Origin: Ruminococcus sp.
GTDB lineage: Bacteria > Bacillota > Clostridia > Oscillospirales > Ruminococcaceae
Direction of reading: 5' to 3'
Assembly (NCBI GenBank): GCA_015066665.1
Contig: SVNX01000009.1
Span: forward strand, 1 to 64,000
Length of the DNA: 64,000 nucleotides
In this document: positions 55,357-63,577 of the stretch, one piece after another
How the letters are laid out: every line of letters begins with the position of its first letter
Position numbering within the stretch: the first letter of the stretch is position 1
The notes under the pieces: model-generated
The model's database searches: none
The model's input: only the letters and a program-made list of their open reading frames with translations
What the model was told of the DNA's origin: nothing
Translations under genes and position numbers: made by a program

Positions 55357-57711
55357 ATGCCATTCCGGCTGTCCGTTTTCATCATTCCAATCGTGATTGC
55401 ACTGCTCTGTGCGGTGCTCTGGGCTGTCTTCATACGCAAAAAGCACACCGCACATCGGATCAAGCGGCTCCCGTTCCCGAAGCTCAGCGATGCCATGTAC
55501 GGCACCGCCCTGTTCGGGCTGCTTGGCGCAGGACAGATTGTCTTTGGCTGTCTCGCAGATCTGTTCATCCATTCCTGCATGGCCATGCCCCGCAGCGGAC
55601 TGCCGGTCACGGTGATGATCGTCATTTGTCTTCTCTCTTCGCTTGCGCTGTTTCTGCAGCTATCCGGTGCACCCGAAAAGCCCCGGCGGCTGACGGTACA
55701 GGCCGCTGTGCTGGCACTTGTGCTCATCATTGCCGAAGTCAGCGTGTTCAATGCCAAGAGCTTCAGCACGGATCATTATACGCACACCTTCCCCGCCTCT
55801 GAAATGGAGATCGAAACACCCGATCTTGCTGCCCTGAATGACGCGGGCATCATCGAAGTCAAGGGCAATGCACAGATCAATCTCCACGATCTGCCCGATT
55901 TTACACGGGGCATCATCGTTCATGTGAAGCAGGACGAAGGTCTCACCAACTTCCGCATGCAGCTGAAAATGAAGGACACCAACGCCTCAAAGGAATTCAT
56001 CGGTGTCGGTGACCGGATGGTCGGCGGACGGGATTATCCCTGCGAATTCACGCTGGTACCCTATGGCGATCTGCAAAGCATCCAGCTGCATTTCCTCGAA
56101 GTCTACAACCGCACCGTTACGCTGTCCGACGTGACAGTCATGAGTGCTCTGCCGTTCCGGTTCTCGCTGCTGCGGTATTTCTTCCTGCTCACCGCCGGCA
56201 TTCTTGTGCTCGCCGTACGCATCACCGGCTTTGCCAAGGTGAGATACGACCATAGCCGCCGTTCCCATCGGCTTGCCGCTGCCGGCATGACCATCCTCTG
56301 CGTCTCCTCCATCCTGTTCTTCCACGTGCCCGAGCAGGGACTGGTACACTACCCGCTGGAGGAAGAAATCACGGAATATGACCCCTACATCCAGACCTTT
56401 GACGCCTTCCAGAAGGGACAGGTCTGGCTCGATATCGAAGCCGATCCCGGCCTTGCGGAGCTGGAGAATGTCTATGACCGAGCCCTGCGTGCCGGTTCCG
56501 GATTCAAGTCACAGTGGGACAGAGCCTACTTTGAAGGGAAGTACTACTCCTACTTCGGCATCACGCCCGTACTGATTCTGCACTACCCGATCTATATGAT
56601 CACCGGGGCACTGCCGGATATCGTCATGGTCAACGAATTCTTCGGTTTTCTGGCGATTCTCTTCCTTTGCTTTGCCATGCAGGCAGTGATGCGGCTTTTT
56701 GCCCCGAAGGCGAATTTCCTGCTGTACCTGCTGATGATGCCGGTCATGACCTGTGCCTGCGGTGTATTCTACTGCTTCCAGACGCCGGATATGTATGGAG
56801 CAGCGGTGGTTTCCTCACTCTGCTTCACATTTGCGGCCATCTGGCTTGGCTGTTCTGCGTTCCTGACAACGCACAAGCCCCTGAAGTTCGTGCAGCTTGC
56901 CTGCTGCGGACTGGCAGTGGGTCTTGCGGTCGGTTCCCGTCCGAGCATGGCGGTCAGCGTACTGGTGCTGGCACCCGTGTTCCTCTCGATTCTGCTCGAC
57001 AAGGAGCAGGTGCTGCGCTTCCGTCTCTGGCAGGCCTTTGCCTTCCTGCTGCCCGTGCTTTGCTGTGCGGCGGGACTGATGTACTACAACTACATCCGCT
57101 TCGGTTCGCCGCTGGATTTCGGTGCCGCCTATCAGCTCACCGTCAGCGACATCCACGCCAACCATCTGCGGCTTTCCGCATTGCCGACCGCCATCCTGCA
57201 CTATTTCCTCTATATGCCGGGTCTGCGCAATGCGTTCCCATTCTTCGGCATGACGGGTCTGGGCATCGTCAATTACCAGATGTATACCTACATTGACATC
57301 ATCATCGGTGCGTTCTTCATCCCTGTGCTGTTTGCCGGCACACTGCTCCTGCCCGCATCGCTGCGGATGCAGCCGCAGGCCACACTGACAAGCCGCATCC
57401 GTGAACGCGGTTTCCTGATCGGCTGTTTTGTCATGGCACTGTTCATTGCCTGGGCGGATTTCTGTCTGGCTGGCGTGCATCTGCGCTATCTGTTCGATCT
57501 GATGCCCCTGATGATCCTCGGCAGCACTGCTTCCATCCTCCGCACGACCGCACCGCACCGCAGAACACAATACGGACTCGTTCTGCTGACACTTGTGCTG
57601 TCCGTTATTATGATCGGCGGTCTCATGCTTTCGGATAAGGGACAGACCACGGCCATGAAGTATCCGGCACTGTTTGAAACACTCGAAGACGTCATCGTCT
57701 TCTGGCAGTAA
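55357..57711 (+). CDS. Polytopic membrane protein, GT-C glycosyltransferase-like
   Basis: 784 residues. About four helices in the first 140 residues, an extracellular beta-rich insert of about 140 residues (about 150-265, KGIIVHVKQDEGLTNFRMQLKM-type strands), then about ten more helices. A loop with WDRAYFEGKYYSYFGITPV before a helix pair is the sort of motif seen in large membrane GT-C-like proteins of Firmicutes. Substrate unknown; a cell-surface glycan role fits the flavoprotein and membrane protein encoded next. Own consensus promoter. Confidence 0.72.
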   Translation: MPFRLSVFIIPIVIALLCAVLWAVFIRKKHTAHRIKRLPFPKLSDAMYGTALFGLLGAGQIVFGCLADLFIHSCMAMPRSGLPVTVMIVICLLSSLALFLQLSGAPEKPRRLTVQAAVLALVLIIAEVSVFNAKSFSTDHYTHTFPASEMEIETPDLAALNDAGIIEVKGNAQINLHDLPDFTRGIIVHVKQDEGLTNFRMQLKMKDTNASKEFIGVGDRMVGGRDYPCEFTLVPYGDLQSIQLHFLEVYNRTVTLSDVTVMSALPFRFSLLRYFFLLTAGILVLAVRITGFAKVRYDHSRRSHRLAAAGMTILCVSSILFFHVPEQGLVHYPLEEEITEYDPYIQTFDAFQKGQVWLDIEADPGLAELENVYDRALRAGSGFKSQWDRAYFEGKYYSYFGITPVLILHYPIYMITGALPDIVMVNEFFGFLAILFLCFAMQAVMRLFAPKANFLLYLLMMPVMTCACGVFYCFQTPDMYGAAVVSSLCFTFAAIWLGCSAFLTTHKPLKFVQLACCGLAVGLAVGSRPSMAVSVLVLAPVFLSILLDKEQVLRFRLWQAFAFLLPVLCCAAGLMYYNYIRFGSPLDFGAAYQLTVSDIHANHLRLSALPTAILHYFLYMPGLRNAFPFFGMTGLGIVNYQMYTYIDIIIGAFFIPVLFAGTLLLPASLRMQPQATLTSRIRERGFLIGCFVMALFIAWADFCLAGVHLRYLFDLMPLMILGSTASILRTTAPHRRTQYGLVLLTLVLSVIMIGGLMLSDKGQTTAMKYPALFETLEDVIVFWQ

Positions 57712-57820
57712 CGACGGGATACCTATTATAATAGGGGCGCATTTTCAGATCGTATCACAGCACGAAAAGAATCAATTTCTTCCATCCGTTTAAGATTCGA
57801 TGAAAATCGCCCCGTTTTTC

Positions 57821-57849
57821 TTGACACCATACAGGAAAAGTTGTATAAT
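57821..57849 (+). promoter_or_regulatory. Promoter of the 57904 operon
   Basis: TTGACA (57821-57826), N17, TATAAT (57844-57849). Confidence 0.85.
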
Positions 57850-57903
57850 TAACATTAGTGCATGCAATTTTGCAATCTGCATCCACAAAAAGAGGAGGCA
57901 AAT

Positions 57904-59478
57904 ATGAAAAAGGTGATCATTATCGGTGCAGGCCCTGCGGGTCTTACAGCCGGCTACGAGCTGCTGAAACAGGCACCGGACGAATATCAGGTCGTCATTC
58001 TTGAAGAAAGCGGCGACATCGGCGGTATTTCCAAGACCGTCAACCACAACGGCAATCGTATGGACATCGGCGGCCACAGATTCTTCTCCAAGGACAAGGC
58101 TGTCATGCAGTGGTGGCAGGACATGATGCCCCGTCAGGGCAAGCCGTCCTTTGATGATATCAAGCTGAAGAGAGAAAAGAAGCTTGCGGAAAACGGCCCC
58201 GACCCCGAGCAGACCGATCGTGTCATGCTCGTGAGAAACCGTGTGTCCAGAATCTACTACAAGCACAAGTTCTTTGACTATCCCGTTTCCCTCAAGTGGG
58301 AGACCATCAAGAATATGGGCTTTGGCACAACCATGGTGGCAGGCTTCTCCTACCTCAAGGGCACCATTGCCAAAAAGCCCGAAAATTCGCTCGAAAACTT
58401 CTATATGAACCGCTTCGGCAAGAAGCTCTACTCCATGTTCTTCGAGGGCTACACCGAGAAGCTCTGGGGTCGTCATCCCCGTGAGATCTCTGCCGACTGG
58501 GGCAGCCAGCGTGTCAAGGGCCTGTCCATCATGGCGGTCATCAAGGATATGTTCCGCAAGATCGGCGGCAAGAAGAACACCGGCAAGGTGGAGACCTCCC
58601 TCATCGAGGAGTTCTACTATCCCAAGTACGGCCCCGGCCAGCTCTGGGAAACCACAGCTGAGGAGTTCAAGAAGCTCGGCGGCCGCATTGCCATGCATAC
58701 AAAAGTGACCGAAATCGTCACCGACGGCACGGGCAGAGTGGAACGTGTCATCTGCGAACGTGACGGCCAGAAAGTGGCTGTGGACGGCGATATTTTCATC
58801 TCCTCCATGCCCGTGAAGGATCTTGTGGCAGGCATGAACGACGTCCCCGAAAAGGAAGCTGCCATTGCAGCCGGTCTGCCCTATCGTGATTTTGTCACTG
58901 TGGGTCTGCTGGTGGACAAGCTGGAGCTTGAGAACAAGACACCCATCCCGACACTCGGCAACATCGTTCCCGACTGCTGGATCTATGTACAGGATGTCGG
59001 CGTCAAGCTCGGCCGCATCCAGATCTTCAACAACTGGTCACCCTACATGGTGCAGGATCCCGAGCATCAGGTATGGATCGGTCTGGAATATTTCTGTGCC
59101 GAGGGCGACAGCTTCTGGAACATGGACGATCAGGAATGCATCGATTTTGCCATCCGTGAGCTGCGCAGCATGGGCGTTATTGCAAAGGAAACTGTCATCA
59201 GGGATTCCCACCGTGAGCGCATCAAGAAGGCCTATCCCGCCTATTTTGATACCTACAGCGAGATCGATACACTCATTGCCTACCTCAACCGCTTTGACAA
59301 TCTCTACTGCGTCGGCCGCAACGGTCAGCACCGCTATAATAATATGGATCACTCCATGGCCACTTCCTTTGAGGCTGTGAAAAACATCCTCTCCGGCAAG
59401 ACCGACAAGACCAATATCTGGAGCGTCAACACCGACAAGGAATACCATGAGACCGCCAAGGAAGAGAGTGCGGAATAA
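57904..59478 (+). CDS. FAD-dependent oxidoreductase, UDP-galactopyranose-mutase-like
   Basis: 524 residues from the ATG at 57904 (AGAGGAGGCAAAT). N-terminal Rossmann dinucleotide loop [14 protein letters not shown] (6-19), the acidic end of strand two in VVILEES, then [11 protein letters not shown] and [11 protein letters not shown], features of the amine-oxidase/UDP-galactopyranose mutase fold. The C-terminal closing motif [20 protein letters not shown] contacts FAD. Probably acts on a nucleotide sugar or lipid-linked glycan; mutase activity itself is uncertain. Its stop shares one base with the next start. Confidence 0.85.
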   Translation: MKKVIIIGAGPAGLTAGYELLKQAPDEYQVVILEESGDIGGISKTVNHNGNRMDIGGHRFFSKDKAVMQWWQDMMPRQGKPSFDDIKLKREKKLAENGPDPEQTDRVMLVRNRVSRIYYKHKFFDYPVSLKWETIKNMGFGTTMVAGFSYLKGTIAKKPENSLENFYMNRFGKKLYSMFFEGYTEKLWGRHPREISADWGSQRVKGLSIMAVIKDMFRKIGGKKNTGKVETSLIEEFYYPKYGPGQLWETTAEEFKKLGGRIAMHTKVTEIVTDGTGRVERVICERDGQKVAVDGDIFISSMPVKDLVAGMNDVPEKEAAIAAGLPYRDFVTVGLLVDKLELENKTPIPTLGNIVPDCWIYVQDVGVKLGRIQIFNNWSPYMVQDPEHQVWIGLEYFCAEGDSFWNMDDQECIDFAIRELRSMGVIAKETVIRDSHRERIKKAYPAYFDTYSEIDTLIAYLNRFDNLYCVGRNGQHRYNNMDHSMATSFEAVKNILSGKTDKTNIWSVNTDKEYHETAKEESAE

Positions 59479-61274
59479 TGGAGAAAATGCATATTTCCCC
59501 GCAGGATGACACCAATCAGGAGATTCTCCCGGCCGGTGCATCCCCTGACACAGATGATATGACGGATGAAATCACAGAAGAGGCTCCTGCCCGCCGTTTC
59601 TCCCTTGCGGAGATGATGACGGGGGCAGGGGATTTCCTGCTGCAGTGGGGGTGGCTTGCGCTGCTCACCTGCAGCATTTTTCTCATCGGCTACTATGTCC
59701 TGTTTCCGGCCAGAGGCTATTTCCATTCCGATACAACGGACACGCTCATGTGGGGCATGGCCTCGGCAGAAAGCAACTCCCTGTTCAACAAGGATTTTGA
59801 CTATGCGTGCCTGCTGCCATTCAGCACGAGCCTGATCATGTGGCCGCTGGTCGAGATCTTCGGCGTCACAATGCTCTCGCACAGCATCGGCATGCTGATT
59901 TTCTTCCTGTGCTTTACGGGCGGACTGATCTGGCTGCTGCGGAAGATGGGATGGTCATGGGCCTGGACGGGGCTGGGCGTTTCCACCGAGCTGATGCTGC
60001 TCTCGGGCAGTGAAAAGCTCCGTGAGATCTTCTGGGGGCACACGATTTACTACAGCCTCGGCGTGCTGTTTGTGTTTGTAGGACTGGGACTGCTGTTCAG
60101 CTTCCTCGATCAGAACCGGACACGCACGGAAGCCGAACCCCCGCAGAAACGCCCCATGTACAAACTTACAGCAACACTGCTTCTGATTTTCATCTGGTTC
60201 CTGCTTGCCTGCACCAACCAGATCATTGCGATTGCAATTTTCGCACTGCCTGTGATGGCGGCATGGTTCTGCGACCACTGGTTCGACGGCAGCCATGAGA
60301 TCACCTGTGCAAAGAACCGCCGTGCACTTCTGGTGTTCCTGCTCATGGGCATCGGGACAGTGGCGGGTTATCTGCTGACGAATCTTCTGGCGGACGGCAT
60401 TTTTGCGGGCTATGAGACGAGCTTTTCAACCTATTCGCCCATGAGTGACTGGCTGGACAATGCGATGAAATTCCCGCTGCACTGGGTGGAGCTTCTGGGT
60501 GTGCATGTACAGGGCGGGGCACCGCTGATGAGTGCGGACAGCATCCGGAATCTGATCATGCTGATTGCGGCGGCAGTGATTCTGATTCTGCCCACAGCGG
60601 CACTATGCTGCTACCGGAAGATTGAGGATCAGAAGCTCCGCATCCTGATTCTGACCTACTGGTTCATGGTACTGCTGATTATGCTCGGCTATATCTGCGG
60701 CCTGCTGTCGAATGCGGGCTGGCGTCTGTCACCGATCATGGCAATGGCGGTTCTGGTATCCGTGGCATTCCTTCGCTGGTCGGTACAGCATGTACAGATG
60801 CAGCGTGTGGTGGCACTGATGATGATACCGGTGATGACATCGGGACTGTTCAGTGCGGTGACCATTGCACGGATGGCACCGGACAATTACAAAAACAATA
60901 TACTGTACATGCTGTCGGATTTTCTGAAGGAGAGCGATCTGCACTACGGCTATGCGACCTTCTGGCAGGCGAACGGCATCACAGTTGTATCGGATTCGGC
61001 GGTTGAATGCCGGAGTGTAACGATCACCCCGACGAGTCTGACGCCGTACAATTACCAATCCTGCCGGAGCTGGTACACAAAGGATCAGAAACAGGAGGAA
61101 TACTTCCTGCTGATGACCGACATGGAAAAGCAGGATATGGAGTATGCAAGACCTGATCTTGCGGCATCGAAGCTGCGTGAGGTTGAGGCATACGGCTATT
61201 ACATCTGGGTTTTTGACGAGAACATTTTCCCGCCGGAGCCAGAAATGATCACTGCGCCGGAGCAAATGGAATAA
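59478..61274 (+). CDS. Polytopic membrane protein, GT-C-like
   Basis: 598 residues. A cytosolic acidic N-terminus of about 45 residues, then about ten to twelve helices. An early periplasmic-side loop has YFHSDTTDTLMWGMAS, with paired Asp residues as in the first loop of GT-C glycosyltransferases. A C-terminal extracellular domain of about 120 residues follows (from about 470). Coupled to the UGM-like flavoprotein by a 1-nt overlap, so it probably uses or delivers a sugar made by it. No family assigned. Confidence 0.72.
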   Translation: MEKMHISPQDDTNQEILPAGASPDTDDMTDEITEEAPARRFSLAEMMTGAGDFLLQWGWLALLTCSIFLIGYYVLFPARGYFHSDTTDTLMWGMASAESNSLFNKDFDYACLLPFSTSLIMWPLVEIFGVTMLSHSIGMLIFFLCFTGGLIWLLRKMGWSWAWTGLGVSTELMLLSGSEKLREIFWGHTIYYSLGVLFVFVGLGLLFSFLDQNRTRTEAEPPQKRPMYKLTATLLLIFIWFLLACTNQIIAIAIFALPVMAAWFCDHWFDGSHEITCAKNRRALLVFLLMGIGTVAGYLLTNLLADGIFAGYETSFSTYSPMSDWLDNAMKFPLHWVELLGVHVQGGAPLMSADSIRNLIMLIAAAVILILPTAALCCYRKIEDQKLRILILTYWFMVLLIMLGYICGLLSNAGWRLSPIMAMAVLVSVAFLRWSVQHVQMQRVVALMMIPVMTSGLFSAVTIARMAPDNYKNNILYMLSDFLKESDLHYGYATFWQANGITVVSDSAVECRSVTITPTSLTPYNYQSCRSWYTKDQKQEEYFLLMTDMEKQDMEYARPDLAASKLREVEAYGYYIWVFDENIFPPEPEMITAPEQME

Positions 61275-61281
61275 AAACAAG

Positions 61282-61319
61282 CATCCCCCTTTCCGATGAT
61301 GGAGAGGGGGATGTTTTTT
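61282..61319 (+). terminator. Terminator of the 57904-61274 operon
   Basis: 13-bp stem CATCCCCCTTTCC/GGAGAGGGGGATG (one G-U) with GATGAT loop, then TTTTTT. Confidence 0.93.
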
Positions 61320-61448
61320 GGAGAAATAGGGGCCAAATGGATTTCAGATGTATGACGGCAAAGGGCTATGCCGTGCCGATGTGCACAAGTAGAGCTTCCG
61401 GCTCCACAGCAACGGCGTTCAGATGTGCATGCTGCCCATGATGCGGCG

Positions 61449-62020
61449 TATGCCCGCACGGCAGGGCTAAGATGTATGCCCGTACGGCAGGGCGTGATGT
61501 ATGCCCATACGGCGGGGCGTGATGCTTGCCCATACGGCGGAGCGTGATGCTTTCCCATACGGCGGGGCGTGATGCTTGCCCATACGGCGGGGCTGAGATG
61601 CATCCCCGTACGGCGGGGCGTGATGTATGCCCATACGGCAAGGCAAGATGCATCCCCGCACGGCGGGGCGTGATGCTTGCCCATATGGCAGGGCGTGATG
61701 CATGCCCATATGGCGGGGCTAAGACGCTTGCCCATACGGCGGGGCTGAGACGCATGCCCGTACGGCGGGGCGTGATGTATGCCCATACGGCGGGGCGTGA
61801 TGTATGCCCGTCGGCGGGGCGTGATGCTTACCCATACGGCGGGGCGTGATGTATGCCCATACGGCGGGGTGTGATGCTTGCCCGTCGGCGGGGCTGGGAT
61901 GTATGCCCATACAGCGGGCGTGATGCTTGCCCATACGGCGGGGCTGAGACGCATGCCCATATGGCGGGGCTGAGACGCTTGCCCATACGGCGGGGGCGTG
62001 ATGCTTGCCCGCATAGCGGG
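61449..62020. repeat. Tandem array of about 23 units of 24-26 bp
   Basis: Consensus (T/C)(A/T)TGCCCATACGGCGGGGCGTGATG, 25 bp, with scattered changes: CATACGG against CGTACGG, CGCACGG or CATATGG; units of 24 bp (at about 61802, 61875) and of 26 bp (GGGCTGAGACG variants). Unit length is not a multiple of three, yet the minus strand lacks stops in all three frames, so long open frames there are a by-product of the repeat. Intergenic, between a terminator and copy 3 of the hairpin element. No spacers. Confidence 0.92.
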
Positions 62021-62028
62021 GGTTCAAA

Positions 62029-62052
62029 GGGGGCGAGCGAAGCGTTGCCCCC
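62029..62052. repeat. Hairpin linking the 25-bp array to the three-hairpin element
   Basis: GGGGGC/GCCCCC stem around GAGCGAAGCGTT. The loop core GCGAAGCGTT is the same as in the 41-bp units at 47331-47526, while the stem differs (GGGGAC/GTCCCC there). Confidence 0.65.
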
Positions 62053-62061
62053 TTGGCGGGG

Positions 62062-62180
62062 GCGGGGGCGCAGCCCCCGCCTTAACTCCCCCCTTCCCCC
62101 TGCGGGGGAAGGGGGGCTGGGGGGGATGGGGGCCAAGCCTTGCCCAATGCTGATGCAGCGCATCGGCTGCGGGCAAGGCC
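62062..62180. repeat. Three-hairpin G-tract element, copy 3
   Basis: Leading hairpin GCGGGGGC-GCA-GCCCCCGC (62062-62080); hairpin A C6-TT-C5/G5-AA-G6 (62088-62116) continuing into G7 (62119-62125) and G5 (62128-62132); hairpin B outer stem GCCTTGCCC/GGGCAAGGC (62137-62145, 62171-62179) around GATGC-AGC-GCATC. Compared with copy 2, one outer-stem pair is T-A there and C-G here. It ends 10 nt from the mazF stop. Confidence 0.82.
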
Positions 62181-62189
62181 GACGTCTCC

Positions 62190-62534
62190 CTACTGCAGCC
62201 CGAAACTGATCGACAACGCCTGATCCACCCGATTCATCGCCGAATGATCCAGCGTCCCCATCCTGTCCTTGAGCCGCTTTTTATCAATGGTACGGATCTG
62301 TTCCAGCAAAACAATGCTGTCCTTCTGCAAGCCGCAGGATGCCGCTTCCAGAGAAATATGCGTCGGCAGCTTCGCCTTATCCATGCGGCTTGTGATGGCC
62401 GCCGCAATCACTGTCGGACTGTGGCGGTTGCCCACATCATTCTGCACGATAAGTACCGGCCGGATGCCGCCTTGCTCGGAACCGACAACGGGACTCAGAT
62501 CCGCATAATAGATTTCACCTCGTTTAACTGACAT
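62190..62534 (-). CDS. mazF: MazF/PemK-type endoribonuclease toxin
   Basis: 114 residues from the ATG at 62534 (AAAGGAGTGTTCTT); the upstream extension in the open frame is unlikely. SH3-like barrel with [21 protein letters not shown] (substrate loop), RPVLIVQND (catalytic Arg), TVIAAAITS (catalytic Thr/Ser) and [13 protein letters not shown]. It cleaves mRNA at short sites. Length and motifs match the Gram-positive EndoA group. No antitoxin frame was found upstream (62535-62732) or downstream, so it is orphan in this window. Confidence 0.93.
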   Translation of the reverse strand: MSVKRGEIYYADLSPVVGSEQGGIRPVLIVQNDVGNRHSPTVIAAAITSRMDKAKLPTHISLEAASCGLQKDSIVLLEQIRTIDKKRLKDRMGTLDHSAMNRVDQALSISFGLQ

Positions 62535-62693
62535 AAGAACACTCCTTTGCATTTCTGATATTGGACTTCTTCGCAGATAGTATGGCCCGACGTATTGCAA
62601 TTATACTTCAGACCATTCCGGTGATATTGTGCTTCTGCTGACAGTATATGAATACAGCACGCCTGCGGTTCCCTCCAAGAGAGTCCCCACGGC

Positions 62694-62722
62694 TTGACAA
62701 AATTACGGAAATATGCTATACT
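62694..62722 (+). promoter_or_regulatory. Promoter of tRNA-Gln
   Basis: TTGACA (62694-62699), N17, TATACT (62717-62722), 11 nt before the tRNA. Confidence 0.82.
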
Positions 62723-62732
62723 ATTTTATGAT

Positions 62733-62807
62733 TGGGGTATAGCCAAGGGGTAAGGCAACGGACTTTGACTCCGTCACTCGATGGTTCGAATCCATCTATC
62801 CCAACCA
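62733..62807 (+). tRNA. tRNA-Gln (anticodon UUG)
   Basis: 75 nt with encoded CCA. Acceptor TGGGGTA pairs with TATCCCA (one G-U), anticodon stem ACGGA/TCCGT around CTTTGAC gives UUG, T-loop GGTTCGAATCC. Terminator and promoter flank it, so it is a single-gene unit. Confidence 0.96.
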
Positions 62808-62840
62808 GTGCAGCGTCCGCTTCCATCGGACGTGTCAAAA

Positions 62841-62870
62841 GAACTTCCGATTTCTCGGAAGTTCTTTTTT
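62841..62870 (+). terminator. Terminator of tRNA-Gln
   Basis: 10-bp stem GAACTTCCGA/TCGGAAGTTC with TTTC loop, then TTTTTT. Confidence 0.93.
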
Positions 62871-62889
62871 ATCAGAATGCAATCATTTT

Positions 62890-63210
62890 CTACATCTCCG
62901 CCGGAAACCGGTTCATATAGTCCACATAGAACTGCATGCTCTTCCGGATGCGTTCCTTCGCTCGCTTCAGCGTCCTCGAGACGGTCGACTTGTCCAGATT
63001 CGTCTCCTTCGCAATCTCCGTCACATCAAGCTCATCATAGAAATACATCAGAATCAGCTGACGCTGACGTGCCGTCAGATCCCGCTCAATCGTCCTGTGC
63101 AGCGCATCCTGCATCACTGCCCGCTGCCTCTCGTTCGAGCTCTCACGCTGCATCATCCCCCGCACAATCCCAGGATCTGCATCAAGCCATAAAGCGCTGA
63201 CCCGCCTCAT
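62890..63210 (-). CDS. Sigma-70 region-4-like protein
   Basis: 106 residues from the ATG at 63210 (AGAGGGG 7 nt upstream; ATGs at 63234/63231 are alternatives without ribosome site). The C-terminal half is a sigma region 4: LTARQRQLILMYFYDELDVTEIAKETNLDKSTVSRTLKRAKERI. There is no region 2, so it cannot act as a complete sigma factor alone; it could be half of a split sigma factor or a phage-type late activator. Overlaps the upstream 63182-63427 gene by 29 nt, and the pair is under a LexA-box promoter. Confidence 0.82.
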   Translation of the reverse strand: MRRVSALWLDADPGIVRGMMQRESSNERQRAVMQDALHRTIERDLTARQRQLILMYFYDELDVTEIAKETNLDKSTVSRTLKRAKERIRKSMQFYVDYMNRFPAEM

Positions 63211-63427
63211 CCCTGCACCCCTCTTCTGCATCATAATGCGCACGCATGCTCATGATCGCATGAAGCAGTTCAATCCGTTCCTGCGTCAGCATTTCCTTCC
63301 TGCGCTCCAGCATCTCCCGCTCCTTCGTTCTCAGCAGAGGATTCTCCCGCAGCTCCGCATTCAGATCGTGAATCCGCGACGACAGCATCGCCCTGCACCT
63401 CTCATATTCCTGGATCATCATCCGCAT
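63182..63427 (-). CDS. Small coiled-coil protein, partner of the sigma-like protein
   Basis: 81 residues from the ATG at 63427 (AAGGGAGGCGATTTC). Almost entirely helical with heptad-like charge pattern (MRMMIQEYERCRAMLSSRI, REMLERRKEMLTQERIELL). No family recognised. First gene of the SOS-box unit. It might supply the core-binding half that the sigma-like protein lacks, or be a dimerisation partner; both are guesses from the overlap. Confidence 0.72.
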   Translation of the reverse strand: MRMMIQEYERCRAMLSSRIHDLNAELRENPLLRTKEREMLERRKEMLTQERIELLHAIMSMRAHYDAEEGCRDEAGQRFMA

Positions 63428-63450
63428 GAAATCGCCTCCCTTATTATTTG

Positions 63451-63462
63451 AAACGTATGTTC
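63451..63462. promoter_or_regulatory. Second, imperfect LexA-like box
   Basis: AAAC-GTAT-GTTC in the 5' leader, one mismatch from GAAC-N4-GTTC and with the GTAT core common in B. subtilis DinR boxes. Confidence 0.5.
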
Positions 63463-63514
63463 TTGTTCTGAGTGGAAAAGAAGAACATCTATCCGAATCG
63501 CCCCAAACAATTCG

Positions 63515-63526
63515 GAACAAATGTTC
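63515..63526. promoter_or_regulatory. LexA (SOS) box
   Basis: GAAC-AAAT-GTTC fits the Firmicute GAAC-N4-GTTC box exactly (extended on the minus strand AGAACATTTGTTCC). It lies at the expected transcription start of the minus-strand promoter, the position for repression. Confidence 0.7.
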
Positions 63527-63534
63527 TATTCTAT

Positions 63535-63563
63535 ATTCTACACCAAAAATCTGATTTTGTCAA
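63535..63563 (-). promoter_or_regulatory. Promoter of the sigma-like pair
   Basis: Minus strand TTGACA (63563-63558), N17, TAGAAT (63540-63535). Confidence 0.72.
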
Positions 63564-63577
63564 GGGGAAATATTAAA

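Noticed and set aside
61449-62020. CRISPR array
   Set aside because: Units are contiguous with no unique spacers and no cas genes are present.
61199-62163. Minus-strand frames encoding HHAPPYGQAS-type repeats
   Set aside because: Several overlapping frames are open only because the 25-bp unit lacks stops. Unit length is not a multiple of three, there is no ribosome site, and the frames run through the terminator and the end of a real gene.
62535-62732. MazE-type antitoxin gene upstream of mazF
   Set aside because: No minus-strand frame with a start and ribosome site of antitoxin size was found.
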